From: SIG435 sp045530725
GTDB taxonomy: Bacteria > Bacillota > Clostridia > UMGS1810
Length of the DNA stretch: 64,000 nt
Assembly (NCBI GenBank): GCA_045530725.1
Contig: JAZSCT010000038.1
Coordinates: forward strand, 1 to 64,000
Direction: 5' to 3'
Shown one piece after another: positions 8,677 through 16,248 of the stretch; the first letter of the stretch is position 1; every line of letters begins with the position of its first letter. Under the pieces are notes generated by a model. That model ran no database searches, was not told the DNA's origin, and was given only the letters and a program-made list of their open reading frames with translations. The position numbers were made by a program, and so were the translations under genes.

Positions 8677-8751
8677 CAAAAAATTGCTATATACTAAAAA
8701 TTCAAAGACAAAAAGCACTTTTACAAAGAATTTTTCAGAGACCATGCCGAC

Positions 8752-8773
8752 AAGGGAATAGAACCTGTCCCCT
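8752..8773. repeat. Possible REP-like fragment
   Basis: The minus strand reads AGGGGACAGGTTCTATTCCCT, an imperfect palindrome with the GGGGACAGG core seen at 6248-6281. The rest of 8677-8891 holds nothing else I can assign. Confidence 0.35.
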
Positions 8774-8891
8774 ACATATATTGTGTTCACGTTATATTTA
8801 TGATGCAATTTGCAGGGGGCGGTTTTCACGCCAAACCATTTCTCATTTTTCTATAGTGACTTTCTTCATAAAGACTTATTATATTTTCCAA

Positions 8892-9839
8892 TTATACCAC
8901 CCTGTTGTACCTTTCGCCATTAAGAAATGCTTTTATATTCTTTACAGTTTCATCAAGGCACAGATTTCTTGCTTCGCTTGATGCCCAGGCAATGTGAGGA
9001 GTAAGGATTACATTGGGATAATTTCTCACTTCATAAAGGGGATTATCCTCACTTAAGGGCTCTTTTGAAAACACGTCTATTCCTATTCCGCCGATTTTGC
9101 CGTGCTTTATGGCATGGGCAAGGGCATCCTCATCTGCCACAAGCCCTCTTGCAACATTTATAAGGATTGCATTCTTTTTCATCTTTGATATTCTTTCTTT
9201 ATTTATAAGATTTTTTGTCTCATCTGTAAGAGGTGTGTGGATGGATATAATGTCTGATCTTTCCACAAGGGTGTCTATATCCACACATTCTATTCCGTCT
9301 ATGGGTGTGCGTTTGTTTACTATTGTCTTGCAACCAAGGGCTTCTGCAATGAGTTTTACCTTCATACCGATATTACCACATCCTACAATCCCCCACACCT
9401 TTCCTTCCATCTGATGATATACGGGATCAAGGAAATTATGAAGACCGCTTTTTGTATAACTGCCGTCACTTACATAATGAGTATATTCTTTCATTCGTCC
9501 CATAAGATTAAGAGCAAGGGTAATCGTCAGTTGTGCTACGGAATTTGTGGAATAGCCCACCACATTACATACTGCGATATTTTTCGTTTTGCAGTATTCT
9601 GTATCTATGTTGTCATAACCTGTGGCAAATTCACATATGAGTTTAAGATTTTTCGCTGACTTAAGATTATCAGGAGTAAGTTTTACCTTGTTTAAAAGGA
9701 CAATGTCGCTATATTTAATTCTCTCTTCCACCATATCATCTTCTGTCATATCATATACTTCTACTTGGCCAAAACATTTAAGTACATCAAGATCAAGATC
9801 GTAACCGAAAGTTTTGTAGTCAAGAAGGGTAAGTTTCAT
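8892..9839 (-). CDS. D-isomer-specific 2-hydroxyacid dehydrogenase
   Basis: A 315-residue NAD-dependent dehydrogenase with the nucleotide-binding motif G-I-V-G-C-G-N-I-G in the middle. The catalytic Arg is in N-V-A-R-G, the Glu in the K-E-P-L region and the His in L-T-P-H-I-A-W. Size and motif spacing resemble hydroxypyruvate reductase/glycerate dehydrogenase more than D-lactate dehydrogenase, but the substrate is not determined. It has no ACT domain, unlike serA at 46510. Its ribosome binding site is weak (GGACGTG). It is a single gene divergent from mnmA. Confidence 0.82.
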   Translation of the reverse strand: MKLTLLDYKTFGYDLDLDVLKCFGQVEVYDMTEDDMVEERIKYSDIVLLNKVKLTPDNLKSAKNLKLICEFATGYDNIDTEYCKTKNIAVCNVVGYSTNSVAQLTITLALNLMGRMKEYTHYVSDGSYTKSGLHNFLDPVYHQMEGKVWGIVGCGNIGMKVKLIAEALGCKTIVNKRTPIDGIECVDIDTLVERSDIISIHTPLTDETKNLINKERISKMKKNAILINVARGLVADEDALAHAIKHGKIGGIGIDVFSKEPLSEDNPLYEVRNYPNVILTPHIAWASSEARNLCLDETVKNIKAFLNGERYNRVV

Positions 9840-9922
9840 TTATATCACGTCCGTTTATAGATTATGTGTCAATTCTATCATTTTTTGTAATTATTTTCAA
9901 TACAAAGTAAAACATATTTGTA

Positions 9923-9951
9923 TTGAAAAATTATACTTTTGGATATATAAT
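9923..9951 (+). promoter_or_regulatory. Promoter of mnmA
   Basis: TTGAAA (9923-9928) and TATAAT (9946-9951) are 17 bases apart, 32 bases upstream of the start codon. Confidence 0.7.
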
Positions 9952-9983
9952 ATCTATATAAATTCTTATTTTTGGAGATAAAA

Positions 9984-11057
9984 ATGTCAAAGAAAGCATT
10001 AATAGCAATGAGTGGCGGAGTAGATAGTTCTGTAGCCGCACTTATTATGAAAAACAATCAATATGAATGTATCGGTGCAACAATGATACTTGCCGACGAA
10101 AAGATAATGAATAACGATGCTGCCTGCTGCAACGAGGAGAATATTGCTGATGCAAAGAAAGTCTGCGAGAGACTTAGTATGGAGCATTTCGTATATGACT
10201 TTTCATCAGATTTCCAGACTGAAGTAATAGACAGATTTGCATGTGCATACAAATGCGGTGAAACCCCCAATCCCTGTGTAGATTGCAACAGATATATCAA
10301 GTGGGGACTTCTTTTTGAAAAGTGTGAAGAACTTGGTTGCGAAAAGATAGTCACAGGGCATTATGCACAGGTAGTATATGATGAAGACAGCGGAAAGTGG
10401 CTTTTAAAGAAAGGCCTTGATCATTCCAAGGATCAAAGTTATGTACTGTACTCACTTACACAGAAGCAACTTGAAAAGATATCTCTCCCACTTGGGGGTA
10501 TGAGTAAGGATGAAGTGAGAAAAATTGCGGAAGAAAGCGGCTTTGTGAATTCTCACAAAAAGGACAGTCAGGATATCTGCTTTGTACCTGACGGTGATTA
10601 TGCAAAGTTTATAGAAGATTATACAAATGAAACATTCCCACAGGGTGATTATGTGGATAAATCAGGAAATCCCCTGGGCAAACATCAGGGAATCATCCGA
10701 TATACAAGAGGACAGAGGAAAGGACTTGGTATAGCCCTTGGTAAGAGAACATTTGTCCTTGATGTGAATGTAGAAGAAAATAAGGTGGTACTTGGAGAAA
10801 ATGAGGATTTGTTTTCAAGAGAACTTATTGCAGAGAATATAAATCTTATATCAATAGACAAAATTACTGACGGTATGAAAGTAAAGGCAAAAATAAGATA
10901 CAATCATACAGAAGCATATGCATCGGTTTATTATATAGACGATAATTCATTTAAGGTGATATTTGACGAACCCCAAAGAGCAATTACAAAAGGTCAGGCA
11001 GTAGTGCTCTATGATGGGGATACAGTTATTGGTGGCGGAAAAATAATAAAATATTGA
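9984..11057 (+). CDS. mnmA: tRNA 2-thiouridylase MnmA
   Basis: A 357-residue enzyme that adds sulfur to U34 of tRNA Lys, Glu and Gln. It has the PP-loop S-G-G-V-D-S-S near the N terminus and the two catalytic Cys, at about 98 (N-P-C-V-D-C-N) and 199 (S-Q-D-I-C-F-V), the same spacing as in characterised MnmA. The C-terminal beta-barrel contains R-Y-T-R-G-Q-R-K-G-L. The ATG at 9984 follows GGAG by six bases; an in-frame TTG four codons earlier has no site of its own. The stop codon is followed at once by a 43-bp palindrome. A tRNA-Glu substrate is encoded in this window at 56797. Confidence 0.95.
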   Translation: MSKKALIAMSGGVDSSVAALIMKNNQYECIGATMILADEKIMNNDAACCNEENIADAKKVCERLSMEHFVYDFSSDFQTEVIDRFACAYKCGETPNPCVDCNRYIKWGLLFEKCEELGCEKIVTGHYAQVVYDEDSGKWLLKKGLDHSKDQSYVLYSLTQKQLEKISLPLGGMSKDEVRKIAEESGFVNSHKKDSQDICFVPDGDYAKFIEDYTNETFPQGDYVDKSGNPLGKHQGIIRYTRGQRKGLGIALGKRTFVLDVNVEENKVVLGENEDLFSRELIAENINLISIDKITDGMKVKAKIRYNHTEAYASVYYIDDNSFKVIFDEPQRAITKGQAVVLYDGDTVIGGGKIIKY

Positions 11058-11100
11058 AAAAAACTTACCAAAAGGGACCGTCCCTTTTGGTAAGTTTTTT
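11058..11100. terminator. 43-bp near-perfect palindrome acting as bidirectional terminator
   Basis: Two perfectly complementary 21-base arms (11058-11078 and 11080-11100) flank one central C. The outer ends are A6 and T6 and the core is CCAAAAGGGACCGTCCCTTTTGG. It begins right after the mnmA stop codon and overlaps the stop codon of the convergent small gene. A second copy of the core, with different but still matching outer arms, is at 31005-31049. Confidence 0.85.
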
Positions 11101-11380
11101 AGTATCGGTTCTTAAGACACATACCAAGTTCATACATATATTTCATTCCGCTGGCAAATCTTTTTTTCTTCACATATTCATCATACATCTGCATTGCGCC
11201 AAGAAGTCTATCCATTTTTGATTTCTGTTCAGGGGTGATGGTTTCTCTTAAGTCTTCGATACATTTCATAAGGTGTTTTTCACGTTTGGAATATTCTTTA
11301 TCAAAAAATTTTTCTCTCTCAAATTTTTTTACCTGACTGTCGTATATGTCCATAACCATATCTGTATTCATATCAAACAT
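11099..11380 (-). CDS. 93-residue small protein, DUF6809-like, copy 1
   Basis: A charged helical protein. The C-terminal half (C-I-E-D-L-R-E-T-I-T-P-E-Q...L-L-G-A-M-Q...F-A-S-G-M-K-Y-M-Y-E-L-G-M-C-L-K-N) is clearly homologous to the gene at 31048 and more distantly to that at 57302; all three are 93 residues. The pattern resembles the family I know as DUF6809, of unknown function; the number is from memory. I chose the ATG at 11380, 7 bases after GAGGG; the ATG at 11386 sits too close to that site. There is no signal peptide or membrane segment. It has its own promoter and structured leader and ends in a palindrome. Confidence 0.75.
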   Translation of the reverse strand: MFDMNTDMVMDIYDSQVKKFEREKFFDKEYSKREKHLMKCIEDLRETITPEQKSKMDRLLGAMQMYDEYVKKKRFASGMKYMYELGMCLKNRY

Positions 11381-11395
11381 ATTCATTCCCTCTTT

Positions 11396-11541
11396 CCATA
11401 AAAAAAGCGCACCGAAACCGATGCGCTAAAAACACCGATCTCAATTAGTGCGACCTAATTCTCTCAATATCAAGAAAAGAGACCAATGTTTTTTACAGAC
11501 ATTGTTCTTGATATTGAGCAAAATTATTCAATTAGGTCGCA
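11396..11541 (-). promoter_or_regulatory. Structured 5' leader of small gene, copy 1
   Basis: Read on the minus strand, the predicted RNA opens with a three-tier hairpin: outer arms at 11530-11541 and 11449-11460 (12 bp), middle arms at 11505-11518 and 11463-11476 (14 bp) and an apical stem at 11499-11504 and 11484-11489 (6 bp). Then comes the motif GATCGGTGTTTTTAGCGC, whose last bases open a terminator-like hairpin (arms AGCGCATCG and CGGTGCGCT) with T7, then the ribosome binding site. The -10 box places the transcript start at about 11540, the first base of the outer stem. Confidence 0.7.
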
Positions 11542-11546
11542 GAAAT

Positions 11547-11574
11547 ATTATAACACAAAATAAAAAAATTACAA
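11547..11574 (-). promoter_or_regulatory. Promoter of small gene, copy 1
   Basis: TTGTAA (11569-11574) and TATAAT (11547-11552) on the minus strand with 16-base spacing. Confidence 0.65.
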
Positions 11575-11582
11575 TAGTTTTT

Positions 11583-11779
11583 GGATAAAAGCATCGAAAG
11601 AAAACGATAAAAACAGGTCAATATCACAAAGCGGAAGAATACGAAAAATTAGTTCAGAATGTTCAAACTGAACCGAAGGCGAGTGTGATGAAGGAGAAAA
11701 AATCTTTTGGAACAGACAAATCGAGTCAAAGTTGTATGTGATACTACGAAGACGATGATTTGTCTGTAGCATAAGGCAC
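11583..11779. other. Noncoding segment with several stems
   Basis: About 200 bases between the LytTR-operon terminator and the promoter of the small gene hold no supported gene. Visible stems are ACAGACAAATC/GATTTGTCTGT (11 bp, arms near 11720 and 11760) and GTTCAG/CTGAAC around 11652-11674. On the minus strand it starts TTTTGTGCC just after a terminator, as does the segment at 784-872. It may be a worn mobile element or an unrecognised RNA. Confidence 0.4.
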
Positions 11780-11813
11780 AAAATAAAAAGGGATTTGCTT
11801 TTTTGCAAATCCC
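11780..11813 (-). terminator. Terminator of the acyl-CoA synthetase/LytTR operon
   Basis: GGGATTTGC (11790-11798) pairs with GCAAATCCC (11805-11813) around six Ts. The minus-strand product ends in TTTTTATTTT. The core TTTGC-T6-GCAAA is shared with the terminator at 24047-24072. Confidence 0.8.
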
Positions 11814-11877
11814 TACCTTGAAATTATAATTAATTATTAACCCCGCCTTATGCGTTCCGAATGATTTTTACCCTTCA

Positions 11878-12597
11878 TCACAGGCGGTTCTTTTGTTTAA
11901 GAATATATGCCTCGTATATGGCTTTTATCTCTTTTAGCCTTCGTTTCGGTATAGAAATAATCTCATTATCATCCATCACAAATGAATCATTCTCGATTTT
12001 TTCTACCCTGTCCATATTTATAATACAGTTTTTGTAACTTCTTAAGAATCTTGTGTGTTTCATAAGCACTCTCGCCACATCATTGAATGCCACTGAGAAG
12101 AAACTTGTCTTTTTGCCATCGGTATATATATCTACGCTATGATTGCCATAGTCCACATATAGTATATCCTTAAGATATACAGTCACCGGTTTTTTGTTGA
12201 GCATAAGAGTGATAGCGTCTTCCTTTTTGTCTATCTCTCTCACGGTTACAAGCACTTTTTCCTGATCTTTCTGAGGATAGAATGAAAGTTCGTACCACCT
12301 GATGATGTTGTGCTCTCTCTCTATGGAAAAACAAAAAGTCTTCCCTCTTATGCCATCATTATACATTTCACGTATAGTATCCACGGTGAGGCTTTCCACG
12401 CCGTCGATATCTGATACAAGAACGCCATGAAGCATAGATATGAGATTTTTTACACCATAGGTGTTTCCTACCCTTGAATCATCCCCGTTGAAAGAACGAA
12501 TAACAACCTTATCATCACTTAAGAAAAGTTCCCCTGTGATATCATAGATTGTCCTGATAAGATTCTTTTCAAAATCATTATTTGTGCCTGTGCTCAT
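11878..12597 (-). CDS. LytTR-domain DNA-binding regulator without receiver domain
   Basis: A 239-residue protein. Residues from about 130 to the end form a LytTR domain (V-Y-L-K-D-I-L-Y-V-D...F-L-R-S-Y-K-N-C-I-I-N-M...I-P-K-R-R-L-K-E-I). The first 125 residues have no phosphoacceptor receiver; they look like a PAS-type sensor domain (F-S-I-E-R-E...R-W-Y-E-L-S-F-Y-P). LytTR proteins bind pairs of 9-bp direct repeats about one helical turn apart and activate transcription. It starts 15 bases after the acyl-CoA synthetase gene and is last in the operon, so it may sense a small molecule tied to that pathway. A LytTR-like repeat pair exists at 24449-24485, but a link is only a guess. Confidence 0.8.
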   Translation of the reverse strand: MSTGTNNDFEKNLIRTIYDITGELFLSDDKVVIRSFNGDDSRVGNTYGVKNLISMLHGVLVSDIDGVESLTVDTIREMYNDGIRGKTFCFSIEREHNIIRWYELSFYPQKDQEKVLVTVREIDKKEDAITLMLNKKPVTVYLKDILYVDYGNHSVDIYTDGKKTSFFSVAFNDVARVLMKHTRFLRSYKNCIINMDRVEKIENDSFVMDDNEIISIPKRRLKEIKAIYEAYILKQKNRL

Positions 12598-12612
12598 AAA
12601 ACACCACCCTTG

Positions 12613-14304
12613 TCAGTTTGCATTTTTTGAATCGTTTTCTCTGATTTCGCTTCTGCGAATTTTTCCGTTGAAGGTCTTGGGAAGTTCCTTCACATATTCC
12701 ACAATTCTCGGATACTTATAAGGAGCAGTATTTGTCTTTACATAATTCTGAAGTTCCTTTGTAAGTTCCGGTGTACCTTCATATCCTTCGGAAAGAACGA
12801 TTGTAGCCTTAACTGCAAATCCTCTTACCGGATCGGGAACACCTGTTACTGCAACCTCGTGAACCGCATCATGCTCAACCAGTACACTTTCGATTTCGAA
12901 AGGTCCGATTCTGTATCCTGAAGACTTGATAACATCGTCATTTCTTCCTACGTATCTGTACATACCCTTTTCGTCACGGTATGCAGTATCGCCTGTGTGA
13001 TAGAAACCATTGTACATTGCTCTTTGGGTATCTTCCTTTGAGAAATTGTATGTATCGAGAAGTCCGCAGGACTTTCTCTTCTGACTAAGCACTCTGATAC
13101 AGATTTCTCCTGTAGCACCACGCTGTGCTTCCTGTCCGTCATCAGATAAAACGTGCACATCAAATCCAGGTACGGGAAGTCCGATTGCACCGGGCACAGG
13201 TTCTGTCCAGGGCTTGATTGTACCAAGGCAGAGACATGTTTCTGTCTGACCGAAACCTTCGTATATCTTAAGTCCTGTGGCGTCATACCACTTATTAAAT
13301 ATTTCAGGATTCAGCGCTTCTCCTGCTGTACAACAATGTGTAAGAGATGAAAGGTCATACTTTTTCACATCGTTCTGTAGAAGCATTCTGTACATTGTAG
13401 GTGGTACACAGAAGGTAGTTACCTTATACTTTTCCATCTTTGAGAGGATATCTGCACCGTCAAACTTGTCAAAGTCATATACAAGTACTGCACTTTCTCC
13501 CATCCATTGTCCGTAGAGTTTCCCCCAGAGGGATTTGAGCCATCCGGTATCGGAAATAGTGAAATGAACACCGCCATCCACTACTCTGTGCCAGAACACA
13601 CCTGTCATAATATGACCAAGGGGGTATTTGAAGTTATGTGTAATGATTTTGGGATATCCGCTTGTACCTGAAGAAAACGCCATAAGCATCATATCGTCTG
13701 CTTTGATAGCCGCTTTTCCTGTAGGTCTCTGCCATTCGGTACTTGCCATTTCAAAGCCTGCTTCGAAGTCTATCCAGCCTTCTCCTGCATCTTTGTGTCC
13801 CAAAACAAATTTCTTTTCTACAGATTGGTACTGTCCTTCGCCCTCGTCAAAATAACTTGTTTCATCACCGTCGCCTGTAAGGATAACCGCTTTGATATTT
13901 CCTGCATTACAACGGTAAACATAGTCTTTTGCCTTAAGCATATTTGTCGCCTGAACGGCAACTGCACCGATTTTGTGAAGTGCAAGGATTACAAACCAGA
14001 AGTAGTAACTTCTTTTCATAGCAAGAAGTACCTTATCGCCCTTCTTTATACCCATATAGTTAAGATAGTTTGCCGCTTTGTTTGAATAGAGCATCATATC
14101 TTCAAAAGTAAAGAACTTTTCTTCACCGTTTTTTGACACCCATATCATAGCAAGTTTTTCCGGTTTGTTTTTTCCAAGGTTATCTACAACATCGTATGCA
14201 AAATTAAAATCATCATTATAAGATAAATTATAGTTGGTTCTTGCGTCTTCAAGTGAGATAAAATCATCTCTAGACGCTCCTACGAATTTTTCGTATATAG
14301 CCAT
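12613..14304 (-). CDS. AMP-forming acyl-CoA synthetase (acetyl/medium-chain type)
   Basis: A 563-residue member of the ANL superfamily, which activates a carboxylic acid with ATP and CoA. The AMP-binding loop is M-A-F-S-S-G-T-S-G-Y-P-K, the Y-E-G-F-G-Q-T-E motif is present and the C-terminal lid has G-Y-R-I-G-P-F-E-I-E-S and P-K-T-F-N-G-K-I-R-R with the catalytic Lys. The layout is that of medium-chain or branched/aromatic acyl-CoA synthetases. Placed behind a 2-oxoacid:ferredoxin oxidoreductase operon it probably handles the acyl-CoA those subunits make, or activates the acid for the reverse reaction. ATG 14304 has GGAGGG seven bases upstream. Confidence 0.88.
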   Translation of the reverse strand: MAIYEKFVGASRDDFISLEDARTNYNLSYNDDFNFAYDVVDNLGKNKPEKLAMIWVSKNGEEKFFTFEDMMLYSNKAANYLNYMGIKKGDKVLLAMKRSYYFWFVILALHKIGAVAVQATNMLKAKDYVYRCNAGNIKAVILTGDGDETSYFDEGEGQYQSVEKKFVLGHKDAGEGWIDFEAGFEMASTEWQRPTGKAAIKADDMMLMAFSSGTSGYPKIITHNFKYPLGHIMTGVFWHRVVDGGVHFTISDTGWLKSLWGKLYGQWMGESAVLVYDFDKFDGADILSKMEKYKVTTFCVPPTMYRMLLQNDVKKYDLSSLTHCCTAGEALNPEIFNKWYDATGLKIYEGFGQTETCLCLGTIKPWTEPVPGAIGLPVPGFDVHVLSDDGQEAQRGATGEICIRVLSQKRKSCGLLDTYNFSKEDTQRAMYNGFYHTGDTAYRDEKGMYRYVGRNDDVIKSSGYRIGPFEIESVLVEHDAVHEVAVTGVPDPVRGFAVKATIVLSEGYEGTPELTKELQNYVKTNTAPYKYPRIVEYVKELPKTFNGKIRRSEIRENDSKNAN

Positions 14305-14400
14305 TATGTAGCCCTCCATATTTTAGATAAATCAGTAAAAATAATAATGTTCTGAGTCACCGAGGCTAAGAAAAGTCTCCGAACAAAACTCTTCCATCGG

Positions 14401-14952
14401 CTATTTAATGACTACTGCAATAAACTGTGCTTCTTTGTCGCCCATTGCTACCTCTGCATGAGGCACACTTGAGTCAAAGTACACGCTGTCACCTTTGGAT
14501 AATTCGTAGGAAATATCCCCGATATATAATTTCATCTTGCCTGAAATCACGTAATTGAATTCCTGTCCCTCGTGTCCGTGCATAACGGGTGGGGTATCTT
14601 CGGGAGTGATTGTCACAAGGAAAGGTTCTGCCTTTTTGTTTCTGAAAGTGTATGCAAGGTGTTTGTAGTCATATTCGTCTTCTCTTTTTACAGAATATCC
14701 TTCGCCCTTTTTTACCATACAGCACATAGAAAGTGTAGGTGCATTTCCGCTTATAAGGTCAGATACATCAATACCTAGCACTTCTGCGGCATTGTACATA
14801 AAACTGAAAGAAAAATCCATTTCGCCTCTTTCGTAAGCACAGTATGTATCAACATCCACACCAAGTTTTGATGCCATTTCTTCTACAGAAAGTTCAACCT
14901 CTTCTCTCATAAAAGACAATCTCATACCGATATCCTTTATCTGAGTATTCAT
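14401..14952 (-). CDS. XRE-cupin transcriptional regulator
   Basis: A 183-residue protein with an N-terminal helix-turn-helix (about residues 7-62: M-R-E-E-V-E-L-S-V-E-E-M-A-S-K-L-G) and a C-terminal cupin barrel (about 110-180) with H-G-H-E-G-Q-E...G-D-S-V-Y-F-D-S-S-V-P-H-A-E, which includes the His/Glu metal ligands. Such proteins repress or activate neighbouring catabolic genes in response to a small ligand. It lies between the oxidoreductase gamma subunit (11-base gap) and the acyl-CoA synthetase (96-base gap), so it is a likely local regulator of this operon. The linker region contains two Cys (M-C-C-M). Confidence 0.88.
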   Translation of the reverse strand: MNTQIKDIGMRLSFMREEVELSVEEMASKLGVDVDTYCAYERGEMDFSFSFMYNAAEVLGIDVSDLISGNAPTLSMCCMVKKGEGYSVKREDEYDYKHLAYTFRNKKAEPFLVTITPEDTPPVMHGHEGQEFNYVISGKMKLYIGDISYELSKGDSVYFDSSVPHAEVAMGDKEAQFIAVVIK

Positions 14953-14963
14953 CTTACTTTCAC

Positions 14964-15500
14964 CTATCCCTCATAGTTGTATCCGATTTCAACAGCCTTC
15001 ATATTAAGGTCAAAAAGGTTCTGTTTCTTTTGAGATACTACTTTACTCATTGCTTTTTCTACATTTTCAAAGGGAATGATGCCACTCTTTTTGATCATCA
15101 TACCGATCATAATCATATTTGCAAGACCGGGGAGATTTTCATCAGATGCAATCTTTGTTGCAGGGATGTAATGAACCTCCACATCATCTCTTGCCACTTT
15201 TCTTTCGATAAGAGAAGAATCAACAAAAATCTGTCCGCCCTTTACGGTAGCATTTTCGTATTTGTCAAGTGACGGTCCGTTCATAGCAATAAGGATGTCA
15301 GGCTTGTCAACGATAGGAGAACCTACCTTTGAGTCAGAAATAATGATAGAGCAGTTTGCTGTACCGCCTCTCATTTCAGGACCGTAAGAAGGAAGCCAAC
15401 TTACTTCTTTTCCGTCTATAAGACCTTCATAAGCAAGGAATTTACCTGAGAACAAAATTCCCTGTCCGCCGAATCCGGCAATAAGAATTTGTTTGTTCAT
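14964..15500 (-). CDS. 2-oxoacid:ferredoxin oxidoreductase, gamma subunit
   Basis: A 178-residue gamma subunit. It starts with I-L-I-A-G-F-G-G-Q-G-I-L-F-S-G-K, the glycine-rich motif that marks these subunits, followed by W-L-P-S-Y-G-P-E-M-R-G-G-T-A. It is the CoA-interacting part of the complex that converts a 2-oxoacid, CoA and oxidised ferredoxin into acyl-CoA, CO2 and reduced ferredoxin. GGAGG lies nine bases before the ATG at 15500, and the gene begins one base after the beta subunit ends. Confidence 0.92.
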   Translation of the reverse strand: MNKQILIAGFGGQGILFSGKFLAYEGLIDGKEVSWLPSYGPEMRGGTANCSIIISDSKVGSPIVDKPDILIAMNGPSLDKYENATVKGGQIFVDSSLIERKVARDDVEVHYIPATKIASDENLPGLANMIMIGMMIKKSGIIPFENVEKAMSKVVSQKKQNLFDLNMKAVEIGYNYEG

Positions 15501-15501
15501 C

Positions 15502-16248
15502 TTATTTTTCCTCCTTTGTTTTGTCCTTATATACTCCAAGAGGATAATAAGGAATCATATTTTCTTCAAGCCATCCGAGAGCATCAACAGGAGATTTGCC
15601 CCAGTTTGTAGGGCAGGTAGAGAGAACTTCTACAAGTGAAAATCCCTTACCATCAATCTGATTCTGGAATGCTTTTTTGATTGCTTCTTTTGCTTTTTTG
15701 ATATTCTTTACGTTGTTTACTGCAACTCTTTCAAGATATGTTGCACCGTCAACCTGTGAAAGCATTTCACATACCTTTACAGGATAACCAACTGTATTTA
15801 CATCTCTGCCGTAAGGAGATGTCTGTGTGATCTGACCGGGAAGAGTGGTAGGAGCCATCTGTCCGCCTGTCATACCGTAGATTGCATTGTTTACGAAGAT
15901 TACGGTGATATTTTCGCCTCTTGCTGCTGCATGAACTGTCTCTGCAGTACCGATAGCCGCAAGGTCACCGTCACCCTGATATGTGAAAACTATGTTATTT
16001 GCATCAGATCTCTTAACACCTGTAGCAACTGCAGGAGCACGTCCGTGAGCCGCCTGAACCATATCCACATTGAAATAGTTGTAAGAGAATACGGAACAAC
16101 CAACAGATGCAACACCGATGGTTCTGCCCTGAACACCAAGTTCGTCAATAACTTCTGCTACAAGTCTGTGAATGATACCGTGAGTACATCCCGGGCAATA
16201 ATGAAGTACGTTATTTGTAAGTGCTTTTGGTTTGTCAAATACTTTCAT
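15502..16248 (-). CDS. 2-oxoacid:ferredoxin oxidoreductase, beta (TPP-binding) subunit
   Basis: A 248-residue subunit that binds thiamine diphosphate and Mg2+ through G-D-G-D-L-A-A-I-G...N-N-A-I-Y-G-M-T-G-G-Q. Cys residues in C-P-G-C-T-H-G and C-S-V-F would hold the proximal iron-sulfur cluster. The motif G-M-T-G-G-Q-M-A-P-T is typical of 2-oxoglutarate and branched 2-oxoacid enzymes (KOR/VOR) rather than pyruvate enzymes. Its start codon overlaps the alpha subunit stop by one base (TAATG). Confidence 0.92.
   Translation of the reverse strand: MKVFDKPKALTNNVLHYCPGCTHGIIHRLVAEVIDELGVQGRTIGVASVGCSVFSYNYFNVDMVQAAHGRAPAVATGVKRSDANNIVFTYQGDGDLAAIGTAETVHAAARGENITVIFVNNAIYGMTGGQMAPTTLPGQITQTSPYGRDVNTVGYPVKVCEMLSQVDGATYLERVAVNNVKNIKKAKEAIKKAFQNQIDGKGFSLVEVLSTCPTNWGKSPVDALGWLEENMIPYYPLGVYKDKTKEEK

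Noticed and set aside
11569..11808. 79-residue protein on the minus strand
   Set aside because: No ribosome binding site, low-complexity composition, and it covers hairpins, a terminator and the promoter of the small gene.
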